Below the pieces are notes generated by a model. It made no database searches and had not been told where the DNA came from. It was given only the letters and a program-made list of their open reading frames with translations. Shown here in pieces: positions 50,102 through 59,213 of a DNA stretch of 64,000 bases. Made by a program: the position numbers and the translations under genes. Position 1 is the first letter of the stretch; the number at the start of each line of letters is the position of its first letter. The DNA comes from an uncultured Mycoplasmatota bacterium (GTDB lineage: Bacteria > Bacillota_I > Bacilli_A > Izemoplasmatales > Izemoplasmataceae), in assembly GCA_913062645.1 (NCBI GenBank), contig CAJXVW010000001.1, positions 682,001-746,000 of the forward strand, written 5' to 3'.

Positions 50102-51097
50102 ATGGGCTATGCGTTAAAGGAAACCAAATATCGTTATCGTGCCTGGACCAAGGATGGTGTTTGGCAGAAGGGGTCGCTGACCACCGATAAATACATCACC
50201 ATCCATGAGGGATCGAACGTGTTCCACTACGGCCAGGCCCTGTTTGAAGGACTCAAGGCCTACAAACAGAAAGACGGCAAGGTGGTGTTGTTCCGACCCG
50301 AGCTGAACTGCGAACGGATCCAGTCTGGACTCGATCGCATCGTCGCTCCCCGGCTGCCGCGCGAGATCTTCTTTGAAGCGATCGAAGAAGTCGTCAAGGC
50401 CAACGTCGACGACATTCCCGAATACGGCAAGCAACAGTCGCTCTACATTCGTCCATTCGTCATCGGACATGGCATGAACTTGGGCGTCAAACCGTCCGAC
50501 GAATACCTGTTCAGCGTGTTCTGCGCCCCCGTCGGCACCTATTTCAAGGGAGGCCTCGAAGCGCTCGAGTTCGTCACCACGCAATACGATCGGGCCGCCG
50601 CCAATGGCATGGGGCAAGTCAAGTTCGCAGGCAACTACGGCTCCAGTCTCTATCCACGCCAACAGGCCAAGGATGCGGGATACGCCGGAGTCATCTACCT
50701 CGATCCGGCAACCCACACCAAAATCGATGAAGTCGGTGCCGCCAATTTCTTCGGCGTCACCAAGGACGGCGTGCTCGTCACGCCCAAGAGCCCGTCGATC
50801 CTGCCGTCGATCACGCGTCGTTCGATTCTCTATCTCGCCGAGCACGTCCTCGGTCTACCGGTCGAAGAGCGCGAATGCTTCATCGACAACATCGACGAGT
50901 TCGCCGAAGCCGGTGCCTGCGGCACGGCCGCCATCATCACGCCGATCAAGGCGATCACCCACAAGGGTCAGCGCCACCAGTTCGGAGACGGCACCGTCGG
51001 TCCGACGATCAAGAAACTGTACGACTTGCTGCTCGGTATCTATTACGGCGAGATCGAAGCGCCGGAAGGCTGGCTGCACGAAATCAAATTTGACTGA
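50102..51097 (+). CDS. ilvE: branched-chain amino acid aminotransferase
   Basis: 'HYGQALFEGLKAYKQKDGKVVLFRPELNCERI', 'VKFAGNYGSSLYPRQQAKDAGYAGVIYLD', 'ACGTAAIITPI'. Confidence 0.93.
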   Translation: MGYALKETKYRYRAWTKDGVWQKGSLTTDKYITIHEGSNVFHYGQALFEGLKAYKQKDGKVVLFRPELNCERIQSGLDRIVAPRLPREIFFEAIEEVVKANVDDIPEYGKQQSLYIRPFVIGHGMNLGVKPSDEYLFSVFCAPVGTYFKGGLEALEFVTTQYDRAAANGMGQVKFAGNYGSSLYPRQQAKDAGYAGVIYLDPATHTKIDEVGAANFFGVTKDGVLVTPKSPSILPSITRRSILYLAEHVLGLPVEERECFIDNIDEFAEAGACGTAAIITPIKAITHKGQRHQFGDGTVGPTIKKLYDLLLGIYYGEIEAPEGWLHEIKFD

Positions 51098-51103
51098 TAC
51101 TAA

Positions 51104-51133
51104 AAAAAGGATTCGTACTCACGAATCCTTTTT
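51104..51133. terminator. Rho-independent terminator (bidirectional)
   Basis: AAAGGATTCGT-ACTC-ACGAATCCTTT between convergent genes. Confidence 0.85.
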
Positions 51134-52366
51134 GTATTGCGAAATCAGAAACTGGATGCGCTCGGCGAGGCCGAACAGTTTGGTCTTCGGCACGCTGCAT
51201 AGCGCCACGCGGAGCCCGCCAGCGACTTCGACCAAGAAGATGTTGTGCGCTGCGAGCCACTCGTTGAGGGATTCCTTGATGCGCTCGTCGACGCGGATCG
51301 TCGCGAAGAATCCTTCCCGGTAGGGGTAGAGGTCGAGACCGACCCGCTCGGCCTCCGTGACAAAGATCGCTGCGCGTTGTTGTATCATGGCGATGTGGGC
51401 TTGTTTCTCGGCGAGAAAGCGTCGTTCCCGGTGTTCGTCGGAGGTGATCCGCGCGAATAGTTCCATCGCCGCGTTGTTGACGGTCGACCAGATGCTGCGG
51501 GCGCTGTAGATCATCGCATCGGTGAATCGCTGGCGCTCGTTGTCGTCGCTGGTGATGGCGACGGCGGCGCCGACGCGCATGCCGTAGGCAGTCAGGGTCT
51601 TGGACAGGGAAAAAGCGATGACGACCATGGCATTGGGATGCAAGTCGCGATACCGCAACAGATTGCGTTTCCAGTGCGGATCGTTGTTGTAATCGACATA
51701 GGCGATGTCGTGCAGAAGCACGACGGGCCCTTGTTCGGCGAGTTCGTTGATGCCGTCAATCAGATCATCCCATTCTGACGTGTCGAGGGTGTAGCCCGAC
51801 GGATTGTGGCAGGGATCGTTGAGAATCGCGAGAACCTTGCCTTCTTGTGTCATCACGTCGGTGCAAACGGCGAAAAAGTCATCGAGATCGAAGTGATCGG
51901 CTTGGAACATGTTGTAGTCGCGAAGCTGCATGCCGGCTTCGATGGCCATCGTCTTGTAGGGTCCCCAGCCAAGCGAGGGCTTGACGAGGGTGCTGCCCGG
52001 ATCGAGAACGTTCTTGATCGTTGCCGCAACGGCTCCAGCGCCACCGGGTGTGGCAATGATCGATGCGGGCATTGCTTCGTCGGCGAACAGCCATTGGCGG
52101 ACCGCGTTCTGGTAGGACGGATTGCCTTGGATGCTTGCGGCGTAACGGGCCTTGGTGATGTGGTCGATCTGATCAAACTCGTCCCACACCGAATCGTATG
52201 CGATGAATTGGCCGGTGTCATCGAAGAGCGTACCGAGCGTCGCATCGACGACGTGTTCGGCGCCATCGCGCAGCTTCGCCTCATGGGCGCGGACTGCGGC
52301 CTTGAAGACTTTGTCGATCATTTTCTTGCCATCGGAACGTTGGTTCAAAAAAGGCATGTTGGTCAC
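51119..52366 (-). CDS. class I/II PLP aminotransferase
   Basis: 'ATPGGAGAVAATIKNVLDPG', 'LNDPCHNPSGYTLD', 'DIAYVDYN', 'IAFSLSKTLTAYGMRVGAAVA'. Confidence 0.85.
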   Translation of the reverse strand: MTNMPFLNQRSDGKKMIDKVFKAAVRAHEAKLRDGAEHVVDATLGTLFDDTGQFIAYDSVWDEFDQIDHITKARYAASIQGNPSYQNAVRQWLFADEAMPASIIATPGGAGAVAATIKNVLDPGSTLVKPSLGWGPYKTMAIEAGMQLRDYNMFQADHFDLDDFFAVCTDVMTQEGKVLAILNDPCHNPSGYTLDTSEWDDLIDGINELAEQGPVVLLHDIAYVDYNNDPHWKRNLLRYRDLHPNAMVVIAFSLSKTLTAYGMRVGAAVAITSDDNERQRFTDAMIYSARSIWSTVNNAAMELFARITSDEHRERRFLAEKQAHIAMIQQRAAIFVTEAERVGLDLYPYREGFFATIRVDERIKESLNEWLAAHNIFLVEVAGGLRVALCSVPKTKLFGLAERIQFLISQYKKDS

Positions 52367-52510
52367 CTCGTGCTGGATTTGTCGTTCGCCATCATTATAA
52401 CAAATGTTTCTGAAAATTACACGTTAAAGTGGTGCGAAACGCACATAAAATTAACGAATTCGAATTGTATTGTGCACAAGTTATGATACAATTATAGTGA
52501 GGTGATTGTC

Positions 52511-53518
52511 ATGATAGAAGAACTGCGTGCATTTTTGAAACGGAAATTTGATTATCAACTGGACCAGTTCGCTGTGTTTCAGACCGAATACGAACCGAGT
52601 AAGTTGGTCCCGATCGGCCTGGGCGCGTTTGCGGTTGTTGCCGTCTTTTACTTGTTGGATCTGATTTTCGGATGGGGCATCATGACCTTCGTGCTGTTTG
52701 CGATTCTGTTCGTCGTGCTTGTGCTGATGCCGCTGGCGTTTCGGAAGACATCGAAATACGATGCCATCTTCGTCACGCCCGAGTATCTGATTCAGAGCAT
52801 CGGCAAGAACGAGTTCGTCGCCGTCAACTACGACGATATCAAGGATTTCAAAGTGACTGCCGATGGCGTCATCATCAAAGGCAAACGTCATACCATCAAA
52901 CTCGGATTGTCACTGACGCGGGAAGAAGTGGATTCGATCATCGACATTCTCGAAGCCAAAGGCAAGACCTTCGATCCCGAGAAGGAATACATGATCCGTC
53001 CCGTGGAAATCCGTATCGTCAACAATGAGATCAAACTGGTTGACATCGAGGTCGTCAATGAACTCGATCGGGTCTACGAAAAGTATCAGGAAGACTATCT
53101 GATGCTGACTCCGGGCTATCTCGATCAGATCATCTTCACCAATACCAACGTCGAAGACGTGTGCATCGACCCCGAACACAACAACTTCGGACTCAAGGTC
53201 GACGCGTTCGAAGTGAAGGACGGTCATCCTGAGAACACCAAGTTCGAATCGATCATCGCGCAAGATGGGATCCTGGTATTCCACAAATTTGTCATCGAGC
53301 AGCTCATTCTGCAAAACACGCACGATAAGAACGAGGCGGATCAGGAACTCAAACACGATCCCAAGGAGCTTGAAAAACACCTTAAGAATGCCGTCATCAC
53401 GCAATGGCGCACCCAGCAGGACAAACTCGACATCCATTTCGCGACGGGTGTCCACATCTTGAAGGCACAGGTCGCATTCAAGGATGTCCTGGTTGGATGG
53501 AACAAAACCAAAGAGTGA
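52511..53518 (+). CDS. hypothetical membrane-anchored protein with two TM helices and a large cytoplasmic region
   Basis: 335 aa; hydrophobic pair 'VPIGLGAFAVVAVFYLLDLIFGWGIMTFVLFAILFVVLVLMPLAF'; GAGGTGAT RBS. Confidence 0.6.
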   Translation: MIEELRAFLKRKFDYQLDQFAVFQTEYEPSKLVPIGLGAFAVVAVFYLLDLIFGWGIMTFVLFAILFVVLVLMPLAFRKTSKYDAIFVTPEYLIQSIGKNEFVAVNYDDIKDFKVTADGVIIKGKRHTIKLGLSLTREEVDSIIDILEAKGKTFDPEKEYMIRPVEIRIVNNEIKLVDIEVVNELDRVYEKYQEDYLMLTPGYLDQIIFTNTNVEDVCIDPEHNNFGLKVDAFEVKDGHPENTKFESIIAQDGILVFHKFVIEQLILQNTHDKNEADQELKHDPKELEKHLKNAVITQWRTQQDKLDIHFATGVHILKAQVAFKDVLVGWNKTKE

Positions 53519-53536
53519 CGCGGTCACTCTTTTTTC
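53511..53536 (+). terminator. Rho-independent terminator
   Basis: AAGAGTGAC-GCG-GTCACTCTT then T's. Confidence 0.75.
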
Positions 53537-53556
53537 TCATCATCCGGAGGTGAACT

Positions 53557-54786
53557 ATGAGCAACGCCGCGCTCAAAACCGCACAGATGCGCAAATTCGG
53601 CTGGTACGGATTGTTGAAGAATCTCAAGTTCTTCGAACCGTATCTGCTTTTGTACATGATTTTTGCGGGGCTCACTTTCACCGAAATCGGGATCCTCTAC
53701 GCCATCCGTGAAGCGATCGTGTGGATCTTCGAAATCCCCTCCGGCGTGTTCGCCGACCGGTTCGGTAAGAAGACCGAACTGATCGCGAGTTTTGTCTTCT
53801 ACATCGCCAGTTTCATCGGTTTCGCACTCGCCGATTCCTTTGCGTGGTTCGTGGTACCGATGGTGCTCTTCGGGTTTGGCGAAGCCTTCCGTTCGGGGAC
53901 GCACAAAGCGATGATCATGGCGTATCTCGATCACGAAGCCATCGACTTGCCGAAACGTCAAGTCTATGGGTATACGCGCAGTTACTCCAACGTCGGCAGC
54001 GTCGTATCCAGTCTGTTTGGAATCGCCTTGATCCTGTCGATGCCGGACATGTCGCTGTTGTTCCTGATTGCGATCGTGCCATACGTTCTTGATCTGGTGT
54101 TGATCGCCAGTTATCCGTCGTTCCTCAACAAACGGATCGATCGTCGATTTTCTTTGGTCGAGTTTGTGCGCGAAACAGGACGAGCGCTTGCGTATGCCGT
54201 CAAGCACGTGCGGTTGCGTCTGTATCTGGTCGAATCGGCGGGATTCCAAGCGATATTCAAAAGCATGCGAGATTACATCCAACCGCTCTTGTACGGGGCG
54301 ACGCTGACGGTGTTGCTGCTGGCGGACCGGAGTCTCGATGACAACATCAAGATCATCATCGGTCTGACCTATGCCGTGGCCCAGTTGGTGAGCGTGTTCG
54401 TCACCCGCCATGCTTATCGACTTGGCGATTACATGTCATCGGGCACGTTGCTCGCCCTCACCTGGACGATGACCGCGACGATGGCCATTGCACTTGGGCT
54501 TTGGAGCACCTCGATCCCGATCATCTTGATATCCTTCGTGATGTTTTATGCCGCGCTCAACTTGCGCAAACCCTACATGGTCCAAAAAATCGGCGATGCG
54601 ACCATCGATGAGAAACGCGCCAGCGTACTGTCAATCGAGTCACAACTGTCGTCGGTGCTGATCATCATTCTGGCGCCTGTCATGGGTTGGATCAGTGACA
54701 CCTACTCGATTGGCACGATGTTCCTCGTGCTGGGCTCTGCAATGGTTATAACGGGACTCATCCGATATACGAAAAAAGGTGCCTGA
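53557..54786 (+). CDS. MFS transporter
   Basis: 'FEIPSGVFADRFGKKTELIASFVFYIASFIGFALA', about 12 TM segments. Confidence 0.88.
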   Translation: MSNAALKTAQMRKFGWYGLLKNLKFFEPYLLLYMIFAGLTFTEIGILYAIREAIVWIFEIPSGVFADRFGKKTELIASFVFYIASFIGFALADSFAWFVVPMVLFGFGEAFRSGTHKAMIMAYLDHEAIDLPKRQVYGYTRSYSNVGSVVSSLFGIALILSMPDMSLLFLIAIVPYVLDLVLIASYPSFLNKRIDRRFSLVEFVRETGRALAYAVKHVRLRLYLVESAGFQAIFKSMRDYIQPLLYGATLTVLLLADRSLDDNIKIIIGLTYAVAQLVSVFVTRHAYRLGDYMSSGTLLALTWTMTATMAIALGLWSTSIPIILISFVMFYAALNLRKPYMVQKIGDATIDEKRASVLSIESQLSSVLIIILAPVMGWISDTYSIGTMFLVLGSAMVITGLIRYTKKGA

Positions 54787-54799
54787 AGCACCTTTTTTT
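54773..54799. terminator. Rho-independent terminator (bidirectional)
   Basis: AAAGGTGC-CTGA-AGCACCTTT-type stem between convergent genes. Confidence 0.8.
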
Positions 54800-56423
54800 A
54801 TAGGTTGTCGATGATTGCCTGCAAACTGTCGCGGGCTTCTTTGGGAAGCGCGTCGTGACTGTACAAATGATCGAGGAAGTGGATGCGGGCGCGCAACCGG
54901 TCCTTGAACAGCTGGATGTAATCGGCATTGTCGAAATCAGGGTTGAAACCGGGGATGTCGGTGTAGGACAGTTCCGCAAGACCGGCGAAGGATTGAAAGG
55001 CGATGTCGCCATCGACGATTTGTTCAATCAGTCCCAGCGTGATTTTCGGTGTGACGTTCGAATCCAGGAAGAAGCCGGTGTTGATGACGTAGCAGTCCAC
55101 GTTCTGCGTTTCGAACAGATCCTTGAACTTTTTGTAATCCTGAACCAGCGGATACAGTCGGAACGGATTGGCATATGGTTCGATCACGAGTTTGCTGGTG
55201 ACGGCCCCGTGCTCGGCGCTTGACCGCTTTGTCGCCAAGGTGGCGCCAAGGGTGCTCGCAAGGGTCGATGAGTTGACCTTCAGAAGGGGTGGCAGAGTTT
55301 CGTCTTTCATGATCCAGAAAATGGCATTGACCTTGTTGTCGAACTTGTTGACGCGATGCGGCGTCCAGAACATCGACTTGAGCGCGCGTCCATTGCCGTT
55401 GCGGATATCCTCGGTGACGGGAACGATTCGGTTGTTGTCGTCACGTGTCGCACCGACATTCTGCATGGTGAGGAGATATTTGTTGTCGTCACAGGTTGTC
55501 GGATAGTCTTGAACCTTGTCGAAGTAAGCAGGTTCCAGTGCAATGCTGGAGCCGTCTTCATTGGAAATGACGAAGGCATCATCGTGCAAAACGGTGATGT
55601 CATATCGACCGCTGTGACGGGAGTGGGTGATCGTTGACTTGCCGCTGCCGCTGAGACCGAAGACACCGGCGATGTAGGTTGATTCGTCATCTCTGGTGAA
55701 TCGTTTTTGACCACCATGACAGGACGTGTAATGATGTCTCGAGGCGACTGACCATCCCATGGTTAACGTCGCTTTTTTATGTTCGCCGAAGTACCGGAGG
55801 CCAAACAAGGCACCGACGTTGTGTTTGTGGTCGAACAGGCTGAGACCTTCCGGGTGACCATCCAACATGAAATCGGGGTCTGAGTAGAGGAAGATGTCAC
55901 CCTCGTCGAACACGACCGACTTCTTGTAGCGCTCTTCCCACTGAATCGTCTGATGCTGAAAATTCAGCATCCACGAATACAGGGTGTTCTCGTATCCGGC
56001 AGGAACGAGCAGATGCGCCTTGACCATGAAGTCTTCGTGTAAACCAACGTAGGCGGTGGCATGGTACATTTGTTTGGTGCGACTGTGGAAGAGCGCTTCG
56101 CGCAGTTTGTTCGCGTAGTCTTCCATGTTGTTCATGTTGATCAGCTTGCGGGCTTTGGCCTGGCGTCCGGTAATCGTCCCGTCGTTGAAGATCAACACCT
56201 TCGCATCCGCCGGCAAGCCCATTTCTCGGGCATTGCAGATGGGCAGATCGGTGACGATTGTCCCGGCGTGGTCCTTGGCCAGCTGATAGGCGTGACTGAG
56301 GGTTGTCACACGGGTCACGTTATTGCGATAGAATGCGGTTTCGATGGTGGTTCGAATGCGGTTGAACAACACCGGTGACGATGTCCCGATCCGTTTGGGA
56401 TCAAGATGGCTTAAGGTAGCCAT
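54798..56423 (-). CDS. ATP-dependent phosphoenolpyruvate carboxykinase-like protein (divergent)
   Basis: 'YIAGVFGLSGSGKSTITHSRHSGRYDITVLHDDAFVISNEDGSSIALEPAYFDK' P-loop and downstream layout as in PckA; N-terminal 'TTLSHAYQLAKDHAGTIVTDLPICN'. Confidence 0.7.
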   Translation of the reverse strand: MATLSHLDPKRIGTSSPVLFNRIRTTIETAFYRNNVTRVTTLSHAYQLAKDHAGTIVTDLPICNAREMGLPADAKVLIFNDGTITGRQAKARKLINMNNMEDYANKLREALFHSRTKQMYHATAYVGLHEDFMVKAHLLVPAGYENTLYSWMLNFQHQTIQWEERYKKSVVFDEGDIFLYSDPDFMLDGHPEGLSLFDHKHNVGALFGLRYFGEHKKATLTMGWSVASRHHYTSCHGGQKRFTRDDESTYIAGVFGLSGSGKSTITHSRHSGRYDITVLHDDAFVISNEDGSSIALEPAYFDKVQDYPTTCDDNKYLLTMQNVGATRDDNNRIVPVTEDIRNGNGRALKSMFWTPHRVNKFDNKVNAIFWIMKDETLPPLLKVNSSTLASTLGATLATKRSSAEHGAVTSKLVIEPYANPFRLYPLVQDYKKFKDLFETQNVDCYVINTGFFLDSNVTPKITLGLIEQIVDGDIAFQSFAGLAELSYTDIPGFNPDFDNADYIQLFKDRLRARIHFLDHLYSHDALPKEARDSLQAIIDNL

Positions 56424-57328
56424 CAGCGGAGCTCCAATACGAGCGCGCCGAGGGCGATCGAATAGAACTTGCTGTCCATCGAATCGGCACGGCTGGTGAG
56501 CACGATCGGACGTGTCGCACCAGCAATCACGCTGGCGCTTTTCGCGTTGGCGAGAAACATCATCGTCTTGTAGAAGACGTTGCCGGCTTCGATGCGCGGC
56601 ATGACAAGGATGTCGACGTCCCCGGCGATGGGATCGGTGATGCCTTTGTGCAGCGCCGCCTGCTTGTTGATGGCGTTGTCGATGGCGAACGGTCCGCCAA
56701 CGGTGCAGCCAGTGATTGTACCATTCTTGTTCATCGCCACAAGTTGTTCGGCATCAAGTGTCGCATCCATTTTCGGGTTGATCTTTTCAACGGCGGCAAT
56801 GATTCCGACATGGGGATTGTCGTTTCCGAGCGCATGGGCGATTTTGACGCTGTTTTCGATGATCTGGCGTTTTTCGTCGAGCGTAGGGGCGATGTTCATC
56901 GCACCGTCGCTCATGTAGAGCAGTTTCGGATGAGTCGGCACTTCCATCACCGATACATGGGAGATGCGATTTTTGGTGCGCAGTCCGTATTCCTTGTCGA
57001 GCGCGGCACGGAGAATCGTACTGGTACCGACCAACCCTTTCATCAGGAAGTAGTCGGCATGGTCGTGGACCAGGCGGACGGCATCGATGCAAGCTTGTTC
57101 ATCATCGGGCTGATGGTGAATCTGATAGCTGTCAAGATCGTCCGTCAGGTTGGAAAGAATGGTTGCAATGGCATCCTTGTCCCCAATCAGAATGGGGCGG
57201 ATGATGTCTTTCTTGCGGGCTTCTTCAACGGCTTCCAGTACGTGCTCGTCGGCCGCGCAGGCGACGACGAGCGTCTTGGTCGGCAGTGTGGTCGCCCGTT
57301 TGACCAAATCGGCAATCGTTGTGATCAT
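56423..57328 (-). CDS. ptb: phosphate butyryltransferase
   Basis: 'LVVACAADEHVLEAVEEARKK', 'FLMKGLVGTSTILRAALDKEYGLR', 'VGGPFAIDNAINKQAALHKGITDPIAGDVDILVMPRIEAGN'. Confidence 0.92.
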   Translation of the reverse strand: MITTIADLVKRATTLPTKTLVVACAADEHVLEAVEEARKKDIIRPILIGDKDAIATILSNLTDDLDSYQIHHQPDDEQACIDAVRLVHDHADYFLMKGLVGTSTILRAALDKEYGLRTKNRISHVSVMEVPTHPKLLYMSDGAMNIAPTLDEKRQIIENSVKIAHALGNDNPHVGIIAAVEKINPKMDATLDAEQLVAMNKNGTITGCTVGGPFAIDNAINKQAALHKGITDPIAGDVDILVMPRIEAGNVFYKTMMFLANAKSASVIAGATRPIVLTSRADSMDSKFYSIALGALVLELR

Positions 57329-57340
57329 GGCAAGTCCCCC

Positions 57341-58408
57341 TTAGTGGTATTCTTTGGCGGTTTCTTCGTTGTTCAAGACGCGTAGCGCACCGAGCGCGAG
57401 CGCCTCCATTTCATCTTCACCGGGAAAGATCAGGAGATCACCGATGAATGCAACACGGGAGCGGATCTCATCAACGATGAAGTCATCGTAGGCGAGCCCG
57501 CCGGTTAGGACGATGGCATCCACGTCGCCGTGCAGGACGGTGGCGCAGCTGCCGATTTCCTTGGCAATCTGGTAACACATCACCTGGGTCAGGAACTTGG
57601 CTTCCTGATCGCCATTTTTGATGCGCTGTTCGATCTCGTATCCGTCGTTGGTGCCGAGGTAGGCGACAAGACCGCCATTGCCATAATTCTTGCGTTGAAT
57701 TTCTTTCAAGGTGTACTCGCCGGAGAAGGCCATCTTGTACAGTGGGCCAAGCGGTACCGAGCCACTGCGCTCTGGCGACATCGGTCCATCGCCGTCGAGG
57801 GCGTTGTTGACGTCGATGACGCGACCATTGTGATGCACGCCGACACTGATCCCACCACCCAGATGGGCGATGATCAGGCGCAACTCCGTGTACGGTCGAC
57901 CGAGTTTGCGCGCGGCCTTGAGCGCCACGGCTTTCTGGTTCAGGGCGTGAAAGAGACTTTGGCGGCGGATTTCCGGCATGCCCGTGTAACGGGCGATGTC
58001 CTCCATCTCGTCGACCGCGACTGGATCGACGATGAATGCGGGAATGCCGAGCGGATCGGCAAGGTCTTTGGCGATGACGCAACCGAGGTTGCTGGCGTGC
58101 TCGCCGCGAGGAGCGGCTTTCATGTAGTCGATCATCGCCTGGCTGACATTGTAGGTGCCGCCTTCGATGGGCTTCAGCATGCCGCCGCGGCCGACGATCG
58201 CATCGAAGGAATCAATGGTGATTTCGGCTTCGTTCAGGGTATCTAGAATCGCTTGTTTACGGAAGGAGAACTGGTCGTAAACGCGATCGAACTGTTGGAT
58301 TGTTTCGGTGCTGTGCTTGATGCTTTTTTTGTACGTGAGTTGCTCGTCTTCGTAGATGGCGATCTTGGTCGACGTGCTGCCGGGGTTGATCGCTAGAATG
58401 CGGTGCAT
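57341..58408 (-). CDS. buk: butyrate kinase
   Basis: 'ILAINPGSTSTKIAIYEDE', 'FDAIVGRGGMLKPIEGGTY', 'IAHLGGGISVGVHHNGRVIDVNNALDGDGPMSPERSGSVP'. Confidence 0.95.
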   Translation of the reverse strand: MHRILAINPGSTSTKIAIYEDEQLTYKKSIKHSTETIQQFDRVYDQFSFRKQAILDTLNEAEITIDSFDAIVGRGGMLKPIEGGTYNVSQAMIDYMKAAPRGEHASNLGCVIAKDLADPLGIPAFIVDPVAVDEMEDIARYTGMPEIRRQSLFHALNQKAVALKAARKLGRPYTELRLIIAHLGGGISVGVHHNGRVIDVNNALDGDGPMSPERSGSVPLGPLYKMAFSGEYTLKEIQRKNYGNGGLVAYLGTNDGYEIEQRIKNGDQEAKFLTQVMCYQIAKEIGSCATVLHGDVDAIVLTGGLAYDDFIVDEIRSRVAFIGDLLIFPGEDEMEALALGALRVLNNEETAKEYH

Positions 58409-58449
58409 ATGGATGACCTCCTCGTGGTTGCGGTAAAAATCACGACTAC

Positions 58450-58478
58450 ATTATAACATGATAGCGTTTACACTACAA
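58450..58478 (-). promoter_or_regulatory. promoter of buk-ptb-pckA-like operon with cre-like operator filling the spacer (58459-58472)
   Basis: Minus strand TTGTAG - 17-bp spacer TGTAAACGCTATCATGT - TATAAT (extended TGt); operator TGTAAACGCTATCA matches cre consensus core. Confidence 0.65.
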
Positions 58479-58576
58479 CCGCAATCCGGGGTTTTTTTGA
58501 AATTCTTATTAACGGCTTAAAATAGACGTAAATGAGCTCTTGAATCATGGCCGCACATTCTCATACTAACACAATG

Positions 58577-58590
58577 GGTCATATATGACC
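58577..58590. promoter_or_regulatory. perfect 14-bp palindrome upstream of TATAAT (58612-58617)
   Basis: GGTCATATATGACC equals its reverse complement; sits at the -35 region of the + strand operon promoter. Confidence 0.5.
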
Positions 58591-58646
58591 TTTTCTTTTG
58601 CTTTTCTTGTATATAATATATAACTATTCCCGTAAGAGGTGATGGT

Positions 58647-59213
58647 ATGTTATTCACGGTACTTGGCATATTCGGGTTTCTCGGATTCCTGCTGTTCGAT
58701 CTGTTCAGCCTCAACAAAATGGTGACGTGGAAATACGTCGCGATTTCACTTGGGCTGATGTTGATCGTTTTGAGCACGATTCTGATCGTCCGCTATCCGA
58801 GTACGATGACCGTGTCGTTGCCGCTGCGGATCACCGGCTTGCTTCTGGCGATCCTGTTCACGGGATTGCTGATTTATTCGGTGTTCGTTGAAGTCGGGCT
58901 GTCAACCTACCGGCGCTTCTCCGAGTCCAGCCTCGTGACAAGCGGCACGTACTCACTGGTGCGCCATCCAGGCGTGATCTGGCTGTTCCTGGCGTATTTC
59001 TTCGCCTCGCTCTACTTCGCCAACGAGTATCTGCTCATCACCGCCTTCGTGTGGACCTTCGTCAATACCGTCTACATCATGATCCAGGAAGAATTGATCT
59101 TGGTGAAACTGTTTCAGGATTACGAACAGTACCGCCGGACGACCCCGATGATCATCCCCAACCTGACAAGCATCCGACGCTTCATCGAATCATACAGCTG
59201 GAGGAAAGAATGA
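58647..59213 (+). CDS. isoprenylcysteine/phospholipid methyltransferase-like integral membrane protein
   Basis: 'LVTSGTYSLVRHPGVIWLFLAYFFASLYFANEYLL...EELILVKLFQDYEQYRRTTPMIIPN' ICMT/PEMT-type signature. Confidence 0.75.
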   Translation: MLFTVLGIFGFLGFLLFDLFSLNKMVTWKYVAISLGLMLIVLSTILIVRYPSTMTVSLPLRITGLLLAILFTGLLIYSVFVEVGLSTYRRFSESSLVTSGTYSLVRHPGVIWLFLAYFFASLYFANEYLLITAFVWTFVNTVYIMIQEELILVKLFQDYEQYRRTTPMIIPNLTSIRRFIESYSWRKE

